Notes under the pieces: generated by a model | What the model was told of the DNA's origin: nothing | Database searches by the model: none | Seen by the model: only the letters and a program-made list of their open reading frames with translations | Assembly: GCF_008711285.1 (NCBI RefSeq) | Contig: NZ_VXDC01000018.1 | Location: 1 to 47,011 of the forward strand | Reading direction: 5' to 3' | Length of the DNA stretch: 47,011 nucleotides | Source of the DNA: Roseibium aquae | Lineage (GTDB): Bacteria > Pseudomonadota > Alphaproteobacteria > Rhizobiales > Stappiaceae | Shown: piece by piece, positions 18,232 to 25,932 of the stretch | How positions within the stretch are numbered: the stretch's first letter is position 1 | Layout of the letters: the number at the start of each line of letters is the position of its first letter | Program-made: the position numbers and the translations under genes

Positions 18232-18411
18232 CGCGATCCCCGGGGAAAGAGTCCATGGCGGATGGGTCCGCACGGCGCTCTGTTCCCCCGGTTTACGGAG
18301 CCGCCAGGCGCCCCCATCCGCTGAAAGAAGAGCGCCGACAATTTTTCGAAGTGCGGGATGCGATCGGCCGACGCCTCCGTATAAAAGTCGAACCCAGATA
18401 AGAGAGCACGT

Positions 18412-19581
18412 ATGGATTCACCGCTGCAGATCGACACGACGACCCTGCTGACGCCCGGCGACCCCGCGCCCGGCTTCATACAGAGGAGCGTCGCCAACCC
18501 GCGCTACGCCTTCGACAGCGCGGCGGGGCGGTACCTGGTGCTCTGCTTCTACGGCAGTGCGGGCGATCCCGACGCGCAGGCGGCGCTGAAGGCAGCCCAC
18601 GGGCGGCCGGACATCTTCGACGACGACCGGGCCTGTTTCTTTGGCGTGAGCGTCGATCCGGAGGACGAGGCCTCAGGGCGCGTGGCGAACCGCATCCCCG
18701 GCTATCGCCACTTCTGGGATTTCGACCTGACCGCGTCTCGGCGCTACGGCGTCGCCGACAAGGAGGCGGATCCGGCGCGCGGGCCCGTGGCGCTGGCGCG
18801 GCAGTGGGTCATCATCGACCCCACGATGCGCGTGATCGCCGCGATCCCCTTCCGGAGAGATCGCAGCGACCTGGCGGAGGTGATGGACGTTCTGGACGAT
18901 CTGCCCCCGCCCGCGCGCTTCGCCGGGGTCGAGATCATGGCCCCGATCCTGTTCCTGCCACGCGTGTTCGAGCCCGAGCTCTGCCGCCACCTGATCGGGC
19001 TCTACGAGGCGCAAGGGGGCCGCGAGAGCGGGTTCATGCGCGAGATCGGCGGCAAGACGGTGGGCGTGACCGATCCGGGCTTCAAGCGGCGCAAGGATTA
19101 CAACATCGAGGATCGCGATCTGATTTCCGCCCTCCAGGGGCGGTTCCTGCGCCGGGTGGTGCCCGAGATCGCCAAGGTGCACCAGTTCAAGGTGACGCGG
19201 ATGGAACGCTACATCGTCTCCTGCTACGCGGCCGAGGACGGCGGGCATTTCTCGGCCCACCGCGACAACACGACGAAGGGCACCGCGCATCGCCGCTTCG
19301 CCGTCTCGGTGAACCTCAACGACGAATTCGACGGCGGCGAGGTCAGCTTTCCCGAATACGGCCCGCGCAGCTTCAAGGCCCCGCCCGGCGGCGCCGTCGT
19401 GTTCTCCTGCTCGCTGTTGCACAAGGTGAGCAAGGTGACACGCGGCCGGCGCTACGCATTCCTGCCCTTCCTCTACGACGATGCGGCGGCGCGGCTGCGC
19501 GAGGAAAACGCGCGATATGTAGGCGACACCGGATCGTCGTATCGTTCGGGACCGCAGGCCCAGGTGGAGAAATCTGCATGA
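18412..19581 (+). CDS. Peroxiredoxin-fold / 2OG-Fe(II) oxygenase fusion
   Basis: A 389-residue cytoplasmic fusion. Residues about 10-175 follow a thioredoxin-like AhpC/TSA fold (LTPGDPAPGF, YLVLCFYGSAGDPDAQAAL, QWVIIDPTMRVIAAIPF). The loop that should hold the peroxidatic Cys (PxxxT/SxxC) reads GSAGDPDAQA, so peroxidase activity is doubtful. Residues about 180-370 are a prolyl-4-hydroxylase-type dioxygenase with Fe(II) ligands HRD (His283, Asp285), His337 in LLHKV and the 2-oxoglutarate Arg in GRRYAF. It is 20-30 bp upstream of an ECF sigma gene on the same strand, suggesting an oxidative-stress operon. The fold calls are firm; the substrate is unknown. Confidence 0.85.
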   Translation: MDSPLQIDTTTLLTPGDPAPGFIQRSVANPRYAFDSAAGRYLVLCFYGSAGDPDAQAALKAAHGRPDIFDDDRACFFGVSVDPEDEASGRVANRIPGYRHFWDFDLTASRRYGVADKEADPARGPVALARQWVIIDPTMRVIAAIPFRRDRSDLAEVMDVLDDLPPPARFAGVEIMAPILFLPRVFEPELCRHLIGLYEAQGGRESGFMREIGGKTVGVTDPGFKRRKDYNIEDRDLISALQGRFLRRVVPEIAKVHQFKVTRMERYIVSCYAAEDGGHFSAHRDNTTKGTAHRRFAVSVNLNDEFDGGEVSFPEYGPRSFKAPPGGAVVFSCSLLHKVSKVTRGRRYAFLPFLYDDAAARLREENARYVGDTGSSYRSGPQAQVEKSA

Positions 19582-19609
19582 CCCGCGCCCGAAAGGAGAC
19601 GTGAGCCGC

Positions 19610-20152
19610 ATGGCCCGTGACGACCTCGATATCGTCGGACAGCTGGAGGCCCTTCGGCGCTACGCGCGCGTGCTGACCCGCGACGCCGAGGCGGCCGACG
19701 ACCTCGTGCAGGCGACCTTCGCGCGGGCGCAGGAGCGGCGCGCGACCTTCCGCGAGGGGGCGGATGTGCGGGTCTGGCTGATGGCGATCCTGCACAACCT
19801 CTTCATCGACACCCGGCGCAGCGCGCAGGCGGCGCAGGCGCGGGAACAGGCCTGGGCGGAGACGCGACCCTCCTTCGTGGAGGCGTCCGGCGAGATGGCG
19901 GCGCGGCTCGCGCAGCTGCGCGCGGCGTTCCTGTCGCTTGGGCCCGAGCAGCGCGAAGCCCTGCACCTGGTGGCGGTGGAGGGGCTGGGGCCGGCCGAAG
20001 CGGCGCAGGTTCTGGGCGTGCCCGTGGGCACGGTGATGTCGCGCGTCGGCCGGGCCCGCGCGGCGCTGCGGGCCTTCGAGGACGGCGCGGCCGACGCGGG
20101 CCCGGCGAAACCCTTCAGGATCGTGGGAGGCCGCGATGAGCGACAGGACTGA
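19610..20152 (+). CDS. ECF-type RNA polymerase sigma factor
   Basis: Group 4 sigma factor. Region 2 lies at about residues 12-75 (LRRYARVLTRDAEAADDLVQ, then VRVWLMAILHNLFIDTRR), and region 4 at about 105-160 (LGPEQREALHLVAVEGLGPA, then LGVPVGTVMSRVGRAR). AAGGAG at 19593-19598 sits 11 bp before ATG 19610; GTG 19601 is only 2 bp away and less likely. Its end overlaps the anti-sigma gene by 17 bp, the usual arrangement for a coupled ECF/anti-ECF pair. The fusion oxygenase gene lies just upstream and may be a target or sensor partner. The regulon cannot be read from this sequence. Confidence 0.92.
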   Translation: MARDDLDIVGQLEALRRYARVLTRDAEAADDLVQATFARAQERRATFREGADVRVWLMAILHNLFIDTRRSAQAAQAREQAWAETRPSFVEASGEMAARLAQLRAAFLSLGPEQREALHLVAVEGLGPAEAAQVLGVPVGTVMSRVGRARAALRAFEDGAADAGPAKPFRIVGGRDERQD

Positions 20153-20903
20153 GTCCGACTCGGACGTCGAGGCCGATTTTCTGGCGCTTCTCGAAGGGCG
20201 TCTGGACCCCGATCGCACTCTCGCCATTGCCGATTACCTCAAGGGGAGGCCGGAGCGGACGGCGGACCTGCTGGCCGATGCAGGCAACACCGCCGCGCTG
20301 CGCATGGCGTTGTCGGCGGCGGACGACCCCGCGCCGGAGCGGCTCGTGACCGAGGCGCGCCGCCTGCAGGATAGGCTGCGCGGACAGCGCCTGTTGCGCC
20401 GCACAGCCCCCTTCGCGGCTGCCGTCGTCCTGTTCGCGGCCGGTTGGACCGGTCATGTCGCCTGGCAAGCGGCCGGCCCCGCGGGCGCGCCCCCGCTGGT
20501 CGAGGCGGCCCTCGACGCGCAGGCCGCGCTGGAGCTCCGACACTGGATGGTGTCGCAGCCCGAAAGCGCGGAACTGAATGCCCAGGAAATCGTCGCGGCG
20601 CTCGGCATCGAGCTTCCCGTCCTCCCAGAGGACTGGACCGTGCGCGACGTGCAGATCGTCGCCACCCCCGACCGCCCAGCCGTCGCCATCGCCGTCGATG
20701 CCCCGGATCTCGGGCGGCTCCTGCTCATGGCCGTCGCGCGGAGCCCCGAGGATGCCGAGGATCCGCCGACGGCCTTCGATTACCGGGGACGCACAGTCGC
20801 GCTGTTCGAGCGCGGGCGGTCCTCCTTCGTCCTCGTCGACGAGTCCGGCCATCCCGAGCAGCTGGCGCTCGGAGCCGACAGGCTGCTGTCTCGTGGTAAC
20901 TGA
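20136..20903 (+). CDS. Membrane-anchored anti-sigma factor
   Basis: A 255-residue protein. Residues 1-85 are cytoplasmic and helical (DVEADFLALLEGRLDPDR) in the place of an anti-sigma domain. A single membrane segment follows (about residues 88-108, APFAAAVVLFAAGWTGHVAW), then a periplasmic domain of about 140 residues with AAVEA-type helices and a beta region. There is no HxxxCxxC zinc motif, so it is not a ZAS-type anti-sigma. It starts with ATG 20136, preceded by GGGAGG, and overlaps the sigma gene by 17 bp. Its role is inferred mainly from this position and topology. The signal it senses is unknown. Confidence 0.8.
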   Translation: MSDRTESDSDVEADFLALLEGRLDPDRTLAIADYLKGRPERTADLLADAGNTAALRMALSAADDPAPERLVTEARRLQDRLRGQRLLRRTAPFAAAVVLFAAGWTGHVAWQAAGPAGAPPLVEAALDAQAALELRHWMVSQPESAELNAQEIVAALGIELPVLPEDWTVRDVQIVATPDRPAVAIAVDAPDLGRLLLMAVARSPEDAEDPPTAFDYRGRTVALFERGRSSFVLVDESGHPEQLALGADRLLSRGN

Positions 20904-20997
20904 GTGTGCCCGCTGTCTCCGAAACGAATGCAGGCTACGACCAAAACCACACGCGGCGGCATCCGCGTCGCCGCCGAAACCCGCGAAGAAGGATAGA

Positions 20998-21507
20998 ATG
21001 TTTCCGTCACCACGACCGAGCAACACCGAAAAGGCCTGCGATCTGCGGACAGCCTCGAAGGCCGCGCGCACCGGAAAACCGATGCCGGGTTTGCCAATAC
21101 GCGGCAGATTTCGCCACTCCAACGTCTCGATCTGGCTCCTCGCCATCTGTATCGCTGTGGCGCTGATCCTGCGGACGACCACGGCAGCCGAGGCGCAGGA
21201 ACGCCTTCAGGATTGGCTGCCCGACGTTCTCGAACTGCCGGGTGATGTCGAGGTGCTCGCCGACCGCCAGGTCGGATCGACCATCCGCATGCTCACCCTG
21301 CGAACATCGGCGAATGTCGACGATCTGCTGATCGAATGGGAAGTGGCCCTGCGTGCGAACGGATACGCCATCGGGCGCGGACGCGACGAGTCGCTCGACG
21401 GCGTCATAGAATTCAGCGGGACCGGGATCGTGAATGCAAAGATCATCGTGGCTCAGGGTGGCGACGACGACGGCCGGGTGATCGAGATCGACGCCACCCT
21501 GCGCTGA
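20998..21507 (+). CDS. Unrecognised secreted protein, copy 1 of a paralogous pair
   Basis: A protein of about 169 residues with an N-terminal membrane or signal segment (about residues 44-62, IWLLAICIAVALILRTTTA). An exported domain of about 100 residues follows: LQDWLPDVLELPGDVEVLAD, GSTIRMLTLRTSANVDDLL, IEFSGTGIVNAKIIVAQ and ending EIDATLR. The gene at 28708-29175 encodes a clear paralogue (LQDWIPDVRAIPDDAEV; IEFSGPGITNAKIIVA; FEFDATLD). ATG 20998 is preceded by AGAAGGA. I do not recognise the family; no catalytic residues stand out, although Asp-rich positions are conserved between the copies. It lies between the sigma/anti-sigma genes and a CNNM-type transporter. Confidence 0.75.
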   Translation: MFPSPRPSNTEKACDLRTASKAARTGKPMPGLPIRGRFRHSNVSIWLLAICIAVALILRTTTAAEAQERLQDWLPDVLELPGDVEVLADRQVGSTIRMLTLRTSANVDDLLIEWEVALRANGYAIGRGRDESLDGVIEFSGTGIVNAKIIVAQGGDDDGRVIEIDATLR

Positions 21508-21612
21508 CGCCGGCGGCCACGCGCCAATAGCCAATGCGCCCAGTGTGCGGACGGGCTAAACCATGCCCATGACCATCCGCTCCATCACAAATACTTCGCA
21601 TTGGGCTCACTC

Positions 21613-22890
21613 ATGTTTTTGGAAATTCTTCTCGTTCTGCTTCTGATCGGTGTGAACGGCCTGCTCGCGATGTCCGAACTGGCGGTGGTCTCGTCGCGGC
21701 CGGTACGGCTGAGATCGCGCGCCGAGCACGGGGACCGCGGCGCCGGGATCGCTCTTCGGCTGGCCGAACACCCGGGAAAGTTCCTATCGACCGTCCAGAT
21801 TGGCATCACCCTGGTGGGCGTTCTCGCCGGCGCCTTCTCTGGCGCCACGATCGGTCTGCGGCTGGCCGAAGTGCTCCCTGAATTCGGCATTCCCGAGGCC
21901 GCAGCGAGCAAGGTCGGGGTCGGGCTCGTGGTCGTCGTCATTACCTATCTGTCGCTGATCGTCGGCGAGCTTGTCCCGAAGCAGATCGCTTTGGCCGCTC
22001 CAGAACGCGTAGCGAGCGCCGTTGCCCCGGCGATGCTTATGCTGTCCCGCGTCGCGGCGCCCGTGGTCTGGCTGCTCGACAGATCGGGTACCCTCGTCCT
22101 GCGCCTCATAGGCCATTCGGGAAAACGCGAACCCTCCGTGAGCGACGAGGACATTCGTACACTGCTTTCCGAGGCGGCCGGCGCCGGCGTGATCCACCGG
22201 GCCGAGAAGGACCTGATCGGCGGCGTCATGCGGTTCTCCGATCGCCGCGCAAGGGGCCTGATGACGCGACGCCATCACGTCGAGACCGCCCACGTGGACG
22301 AAACGCGCGCTCAAATCCTGGCGCGTTTCCGGACGTCTGGCCACTCGCGCCTCCCGCTCCGGCGCGACGGGCCGGACGATATCATCGGTGTCCTTCACAG
22401 CCGCGATCTGCTCGCGACGACGGACGCGGCGTTCGATGCACAGGCGCTCATGCGTCCGGCCCCCGCGATCCAGGAGTCCCTGCCGGCCCTCGACGTCATC
22501 GATCGGCTGCGGGATTCTCCCTGCCACATGCTGCTCGTCTATGACGAATACGGACATTTCGAGGGGATTGTCACGCCAATGGACGTGTTGGGGACGATTG
22601 CAGGGGGATTCGACGAAACGGAGACCGACGAGCCCAAATTCGTCGAACGCGGTGACGGCTCACTGCTGGTCGCGGGCTGGATGCCTGTCGACGAGTTCAT
22701 CGAGCAGCTCGAATTGACGATCCCAAGCCCCTCCTCCGCCGAAACCGTCGCCGGTCTTGTCATGGAGCACCTTGGCGAGATGCCGCGCGTCGGTCAGACG
22801 ATCGACGTCGATGGCTGGCGGATGGAAATCATCGACATTGAAGGCTTGCGGATCGACAAGCTCATCGTAAAGCGTGAAGCGGCTACCTGA
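21613..22890 (+). CDS. CNNM/CorC-type membrane protein (DUF21-CBS-CorC_HlyC)
   Basis: A membrane protein of about 425 residues of the hemolysin-C/CorC/CNNM family, associated with Mg2+ and Co2+ homeostasis (efflux in characterised members). The DUF21 membrane domain covers about residues 1-185 (LLLIGVNGLLAMSELAVVSS; LVPKQIALAAPERVA, a hallmark of the family). A CBS pair follows at about 200-315 (IGVLHSRDLLAT; MLLVYDEYGHFEGIVTPMDV), and a CorC_HlyC domain at about 330-415. The nearest ATG is 21613; the frame extends to a TTG at 21601. It opens the ion-transport block. The ion is not predictable from sequence. Confidence 0.9.
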   Translation: MFLEILLVLLLIGVNGLLAMSELAVVSSRPVRLRSRAEHGDRGAGIALRLAEHPGKFLSTVQIGITLVGVLAGAFSGATIGLRLAEVLPEFGIPEAAASKVGVGLVVVVITYLSLIVGELVPKQIALAAPERVASAVAPAMLMLSRVAAPVVWLLDRSGTLVLRLIGHSGKREPSVSDEDIRTLLSEAAGAGVIHRAEKDLIGGVMRFSDRRARGLMTRRHHVETAHVDETRAQILARFRTSGHSRLPLRRDGPDDIIGVLHSRDLLATTDAAFDAQALMRPAPAIQESLPALDVIDRLRDSPCHMLLVYDEYGHFEGIVTPMDVLGTIAGGFDETETDEPKFVERGDGSLLVAGWMPVDEFIEQLELTIPSPSSAETVAGLVMEHLGEMPRVGQTIDVDGWRMEIIDIEGLRIDKLIVKREAAT

Positions 22891-22923
22891 TGGCGGGACG
22901 CGACCGTCCCGCGCGGGCCACGG

Positions 22924-23787
22924 TTAAACGGGCTGCGACGGAGGGACGGCAAGAACGTCGCGATCGGCTCTGCGCAGGACGGCTTCCGCGACGCTCCCGA
23001 GAAAGAACCGGGCGAGGCCGCTGCGACCGTGCGTTCCGACGACCACGAGATCGGCAGAGTCGTCCCGCGCCGTTGACAGGATTTCTTCGGCCGGGGCGTT
23101 TCGTACCTGACGTACCTTCTGCCGGATCGATCGCCAATCGACCGACTTCACGAAGGCAGCGAGCGCGCGCGAAGCCTCCTTCCGCTGATCTTCGAGATAG
23201 GCCTCTCGCGCATCCGAGGGAATGGTGTGGCTCATGGCCAGATGAATGGCGGGCGCATCGAAGACATGCAGTATACACGCGTTCGCGCCGTGGGCGATGT
23301 CGCGCACCACGGAGGCTTTCGCTGCCTGCGCGGCGCCCTCTGACAAATCCGTCGTCAGCATCACATGACGATAGGATCCCACGGGTGGCGCATTGACCAT
23401 CAGAACGGGACAGGCCACCGAGCGGATCGTCCGCTCCGCCGTGGTGCCGATGAACACGTCCCTGAGCACTTGGCGTCGATGCGGACCGATGACGAGAAGG
23501 TCGGGCGTCGCATCTGCCACGGCTTGCGCGATGCCGACGAATGGGGACGCGAGGATGACCCGCGTATCGCAGTTAACGCCGTCCACGTCCCGCAGCGTGG
23601 CGGCCATCTGGCGAAGCAGCTTCGTGGCCTCGTCGCGCTCGGCGTCCACGATCCGGCGCGGTTGATCGTCGTCGACGACATGAACCAGCAGCATGGTGGC
23701 TTCGAACTGGCGGGCAAGAAGGGTCGCACGCCGCAGCGCCCGATCCGACCGCTCCGAAAAGTCCGTAGCCACTATGATTGTCTTCAT
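22924..23787 (-). CDS. Tandem universal stress protein (two UspA domains)
   Basis: A 287-residue cytoplasmic protein with two Usp folds. The first begins MKTIIVATDFSERSDRALRR and ends VACPVLMVN; the second begins HVMLTTDLSEGAAQAAKAS. The second carries the ATP-binding signature G-2x-G-9x-G-S: VVVGTHGRSGLARFFLGSVA. The first domain has a weaker version (LVIGPHRRQVLRDVFIGTTA). Tandem UspA proteins act in stress survival and sometimes in control of cation transporters. It is divergent from the HTH/antiporter operon, sharing a 130-bp AT-rich region with it, so co-regulation is plausible. Confidence 0.92.
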   Translation of the reverse strand: MKTIIVATDFSERSDRALRRATLLARQFEATMLLVHVVDDDQPRRIVDAERDEATKLLRQMAATLRDVDGVNCDTRVILASPFVGIAQAVADATPDLLVIGPHRRQVLRDVFIGTTAERTIRSVACPVLMVNAPPVGSYRHVMLTTDLSEGAAQAAKASVVRDIAHGANACILHVFDAPAIHLAMSHTIPSDAREAYLEDQRKEASRALAAFVKSVDWRSIRQKVRQVRNAPAEEILSTARDDSADLVVVGTHGRSGLARFFLGSVAEAVLRRADRDVLAVPPSQPV

Positions 23788-23862
23788 CGTTTCCGGTCCC
23801 GGGCCGTGGCCTCACATCTGCGAGCGACGCGCTGCGACGCATCAAGCTCTGTCTGAATCATC

Positions 23863-23900
23863 TCATCTATCCTATAATCTGCTATATTATGCCAAATCCG
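23863..23900 (+). promoter_or_regulatory. Probable promoter in the usp / antiporter divergent region
   Basis: In an otherwise GC-rich area, 23863-23895 is AT-rich and contains CCTATAATCTG and CTATATTATGCC, two good -10-like hexamers (TATAAT; TATATT) facing the HTH/antiporter genes. The gap also has to serve the divergent usp gene. No operator for the HTH protein was found by eye, though a direct or inverted repeat of short length could be missed. Confidence 0.4.
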
Positions 23901-23916
23901 GTGAAAAGGCGCCAGC

Positions 23917-24171
23917 ATGTCACGCGAGCAATATCGGACCGTGAAGGAGGTCGCGGACCTTCTGCAGGTCAACGAGGTCACCGTACGACGCTGGATCAAG
24001 GACGGCGAGCTCCGGGCGATCGACATCGGCAAGGGATGGCGGATCGGCCCGGACGACCTCGACGCCTTTCTCGAAGGTCACGCGACGCGGCCCGCCGCCA
24101 GGCCAAACGGCGAGACGAACACCTCTCCGGAGGCGACAGCAGCACAGAGTACGAAGGAACAGAAGAATTGA
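23917..24171 (+). CDS. Excisionase-type helix-turn-helix DNA-binding protein
   Basis: An 84-residue protein. Residues about 5-55 are an HTH_17/excisionase-like winged helix: YRTVKEVADLLQVNEVTVRR, then WIKDGELRAIDIGKGWRI and DLDAFLEGH. The last 25 residues are a disordered Pro/Thr/Glu tail. Such proteins act as phage or plasmid excisionases or as small regulators. Here its stop TGA overlaps the ATG of the cation/proton antiporter gene (TGATG), so the two are translationally coupled. That points to a dedicated regulator of the antiporter, not to an element's Xis. No integrase gene is nearby. Confidence 0.88.
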   Translation: MSREQYRTVKEVADLLQVNEVTVRRWIKDGELRAIDIGKGWRIGPDDLDAFLEGHATRPAARPNGETNTSPEATAAQSTKEQKN

Positions 24172-25895
24172 TGGAAGTGATTGTTCAGTCGCCGTTTGCG
24201 GAGATCGCCGCGCTTCTGGTGCTAGCGGCGGTTGTCGGGTTTCTCGGGATCATCCTGCGCCAGCCGCTGATCGTGAGCTTCATCGCGGTCGGCCTGATCG
24301 CAGGTCCCTCGGCGCTGGACCTGGTCCGGTCGGACGAGCAGATCAGCCTGCTTTCCGAACTCGGGATCGCGGTGCTTCTGTTCCTCGTCGGCATTAAACT
24401 CGACGTGAAGCTCATCCGCTCCCTCGGGGCCGTGTCACTCCTGACCGGGCTCGGCCAGGTCGCGTTCACGTCGATCTTCGGCTACCTGATCGGGCTTGCG
24501 CTCGGGCTCGGGCATATCACCAGCCTCTACGTCGCCGTGGCGCTGACCTTCTCCTCGACGATCATCATCGTGAAGCTGTTGTCGGACAAGCGCGAGATCG
24601 ACAGCCTGCACGGCCAGATCGCGCTCGGCTTTCTGATCGTGCAGGACCTTGTCGTCGTGCTGGCGATGATCGTGCTCTCGGCCATTGGCATCGGCGCGGG
24701 CGGCGACGGCGGCCATGGCGGGGGATCAGTGTCGCTGGTGCTGGCCTCGGGCGTGGCGATGGTGGCCCTCGTCATCCTCTTCGTGCGCTATGTCGCAAAT
24801 CCGCTGACCGAGCGGCTGGCGCATGCGCCCGAACTTCTCGTGATCTTCGCCATCGCCATGGCGGCGATGTTTGCGGCGGCGGGCGACATCGTCGGCCTCG
24901 GCAAGGAGGTGGGCGGCCTGCTTGCCGGCGTCGCGCTCGCCTCGACGCCCTATCGCGAAACCATCGCGGCGCGGCTCGCCCCGCTGCGCGACTTCCTTCT
25001 CCTCTTCTTCTTCATCGCGCTCGGCTCGGCGCTCGACCTGTCGCTACTCGGCGCGCATGTGACCGGTGCCATCGTCTTCTCGCTGTTCGTGCTGATCGGC
25101 AACCCGCTCATCGTTCTGGCGATCATGGGGGCCATGGGCTACCGCAAGCGCACCGGTTTCCTCGCCGGCCTGACAGTCGCGCAGATCAGCGAGTTTTCCC
25201 TGATCTTCGTCGCCATGGGGGTGTCGCTCGGCCATGTGCAGGAAGATGCGCTCGGCCTCGTGACCATGGTTGGGCTCGTGACCATCGCCGCCTCGACCTA
25301 CATGATCACCTATTCGCATCAGCTCTACGCCGTGTTCGAGCGGTTCCTGGGTGTGTTCGAGCGCAAGGGCACGCCGCGCGAGCCGTCCGAGGCCGGGGCG
25401 CATCGCAACGACGGCCACAAGGTGATCATTTTCGGGTTGGGGCGCTTCGGCACCGCGATCGGGCTCCGGCTGCAGAAAAGGGGTATCAAGGTCCTGGGAG
25501 TCGACTTCAACCCTCTCGCCATTCGGCGCTGGCGTGAGCTTGGGCTTGAGACCGAATTCGGCGACGCGACCGACCCTGAGTTCGTGGCGGAGCTGCCGCT
25601 CGCGCGGGCGGAATGGATCGTCTCGACCGTGCCGCTTCACCCGACAGGCCTAAGCCACGAGGACACGCGCACGACGCTGATCCAGCTCACACGCACCTCC
25701 GGTTTCCGCGGGCGCGTGGCCGTCGCGTCTCATCACCCCAAGGACACCGAGGAACTCTTCGCTTCTGGCGCAGACATGGTGCTGGAGCCTTTCCAGGACG
25801 CGGCCGACCGTGCGGTGGACCTGCTCTGCGGCGCACCGGAGGAAGAGCGGACCGAAATCCCGTCCATCGGAACCGAAGAGAAGCAGGTGTCGTGA
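24171..25895 (+). CDS. CPA2-type cation:proton antiporter with RCK domain
   Basis: A protein of about 574 residues in the KefB/KefC/YbaL class, exporting K+ or Na+ in exchange for protons. Membrane domain at about residues 1-385: LGIILRQPLIVSFIAVGLI, LLFLVGIKLDVKLIR, LTFSSTIIIVKLLSDKREI, GFLIVQDLVVVLAMI. The C-terminal TrkA-N domain (about 415-530) has VIIFGLGRFGTAIGLRLQKR and VLGVDFNP, a Rossmann motif for NAD(H) binding. No glutathione-adduct motif of KefC was recognised. ATG 24171 overlaps the HTH stop; the frame is open upstream to 23778 but overlaps the HTH gene. The same region contains three other cation transporters. Confidence 0.92.
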   Translation: MEVIVQSPFAEIAALLVLAAVVGFLGIILRQPLIVSFIAVGLIAGPSALDLVRSDEQISLLSELGIAVLLFLVGIKLDVKLIRSLGAVSLLTGLGQVAFTSIFGYLIGLALGLGHITSLYVAVALTFSSTIIIVKLLSDKREIDSLHGQIALGFLIVQDLVVVLAMIVLSAIGIGAGGDGGHGGGSVSLVLASGVAMVALVILFVRYVANPLTERLAHAPELLVIFAIAMAAMFAAAGDIVGLGKEVGGLLAGVALASTPYRETIAARLAPLRDFLLLFFFIALGSALDLSLLGAHVTGAIVFSLFVLIGNPLIVLAIMGAMGYRKRTGFLAGLTVAQISEFSLIFVAMGVSLGHVQEDALGLVTMVGLVTIAASTYMITYSHQLYAVFERFLGVFERKGTPREPSEAGAHRNDGHKVIIFGLGRFGTAIGLRLQKRGIKVLGVDFNPLAIRRWRELGLETEFGDATDPEFVAELPLARAEWIVSTVPLHPTGLSHEDTRTTLIQLTRTSGFRGRVAVASHHPKDTEELFASGADMVLEPFQDAADRAVDLLCGAPEEERTEIPSIGTEEKQVS

Positions 25896-25932
25896 TCGTG
25901 ATGCCGCGCAGAGGACAGACGGGCCAACCGGG

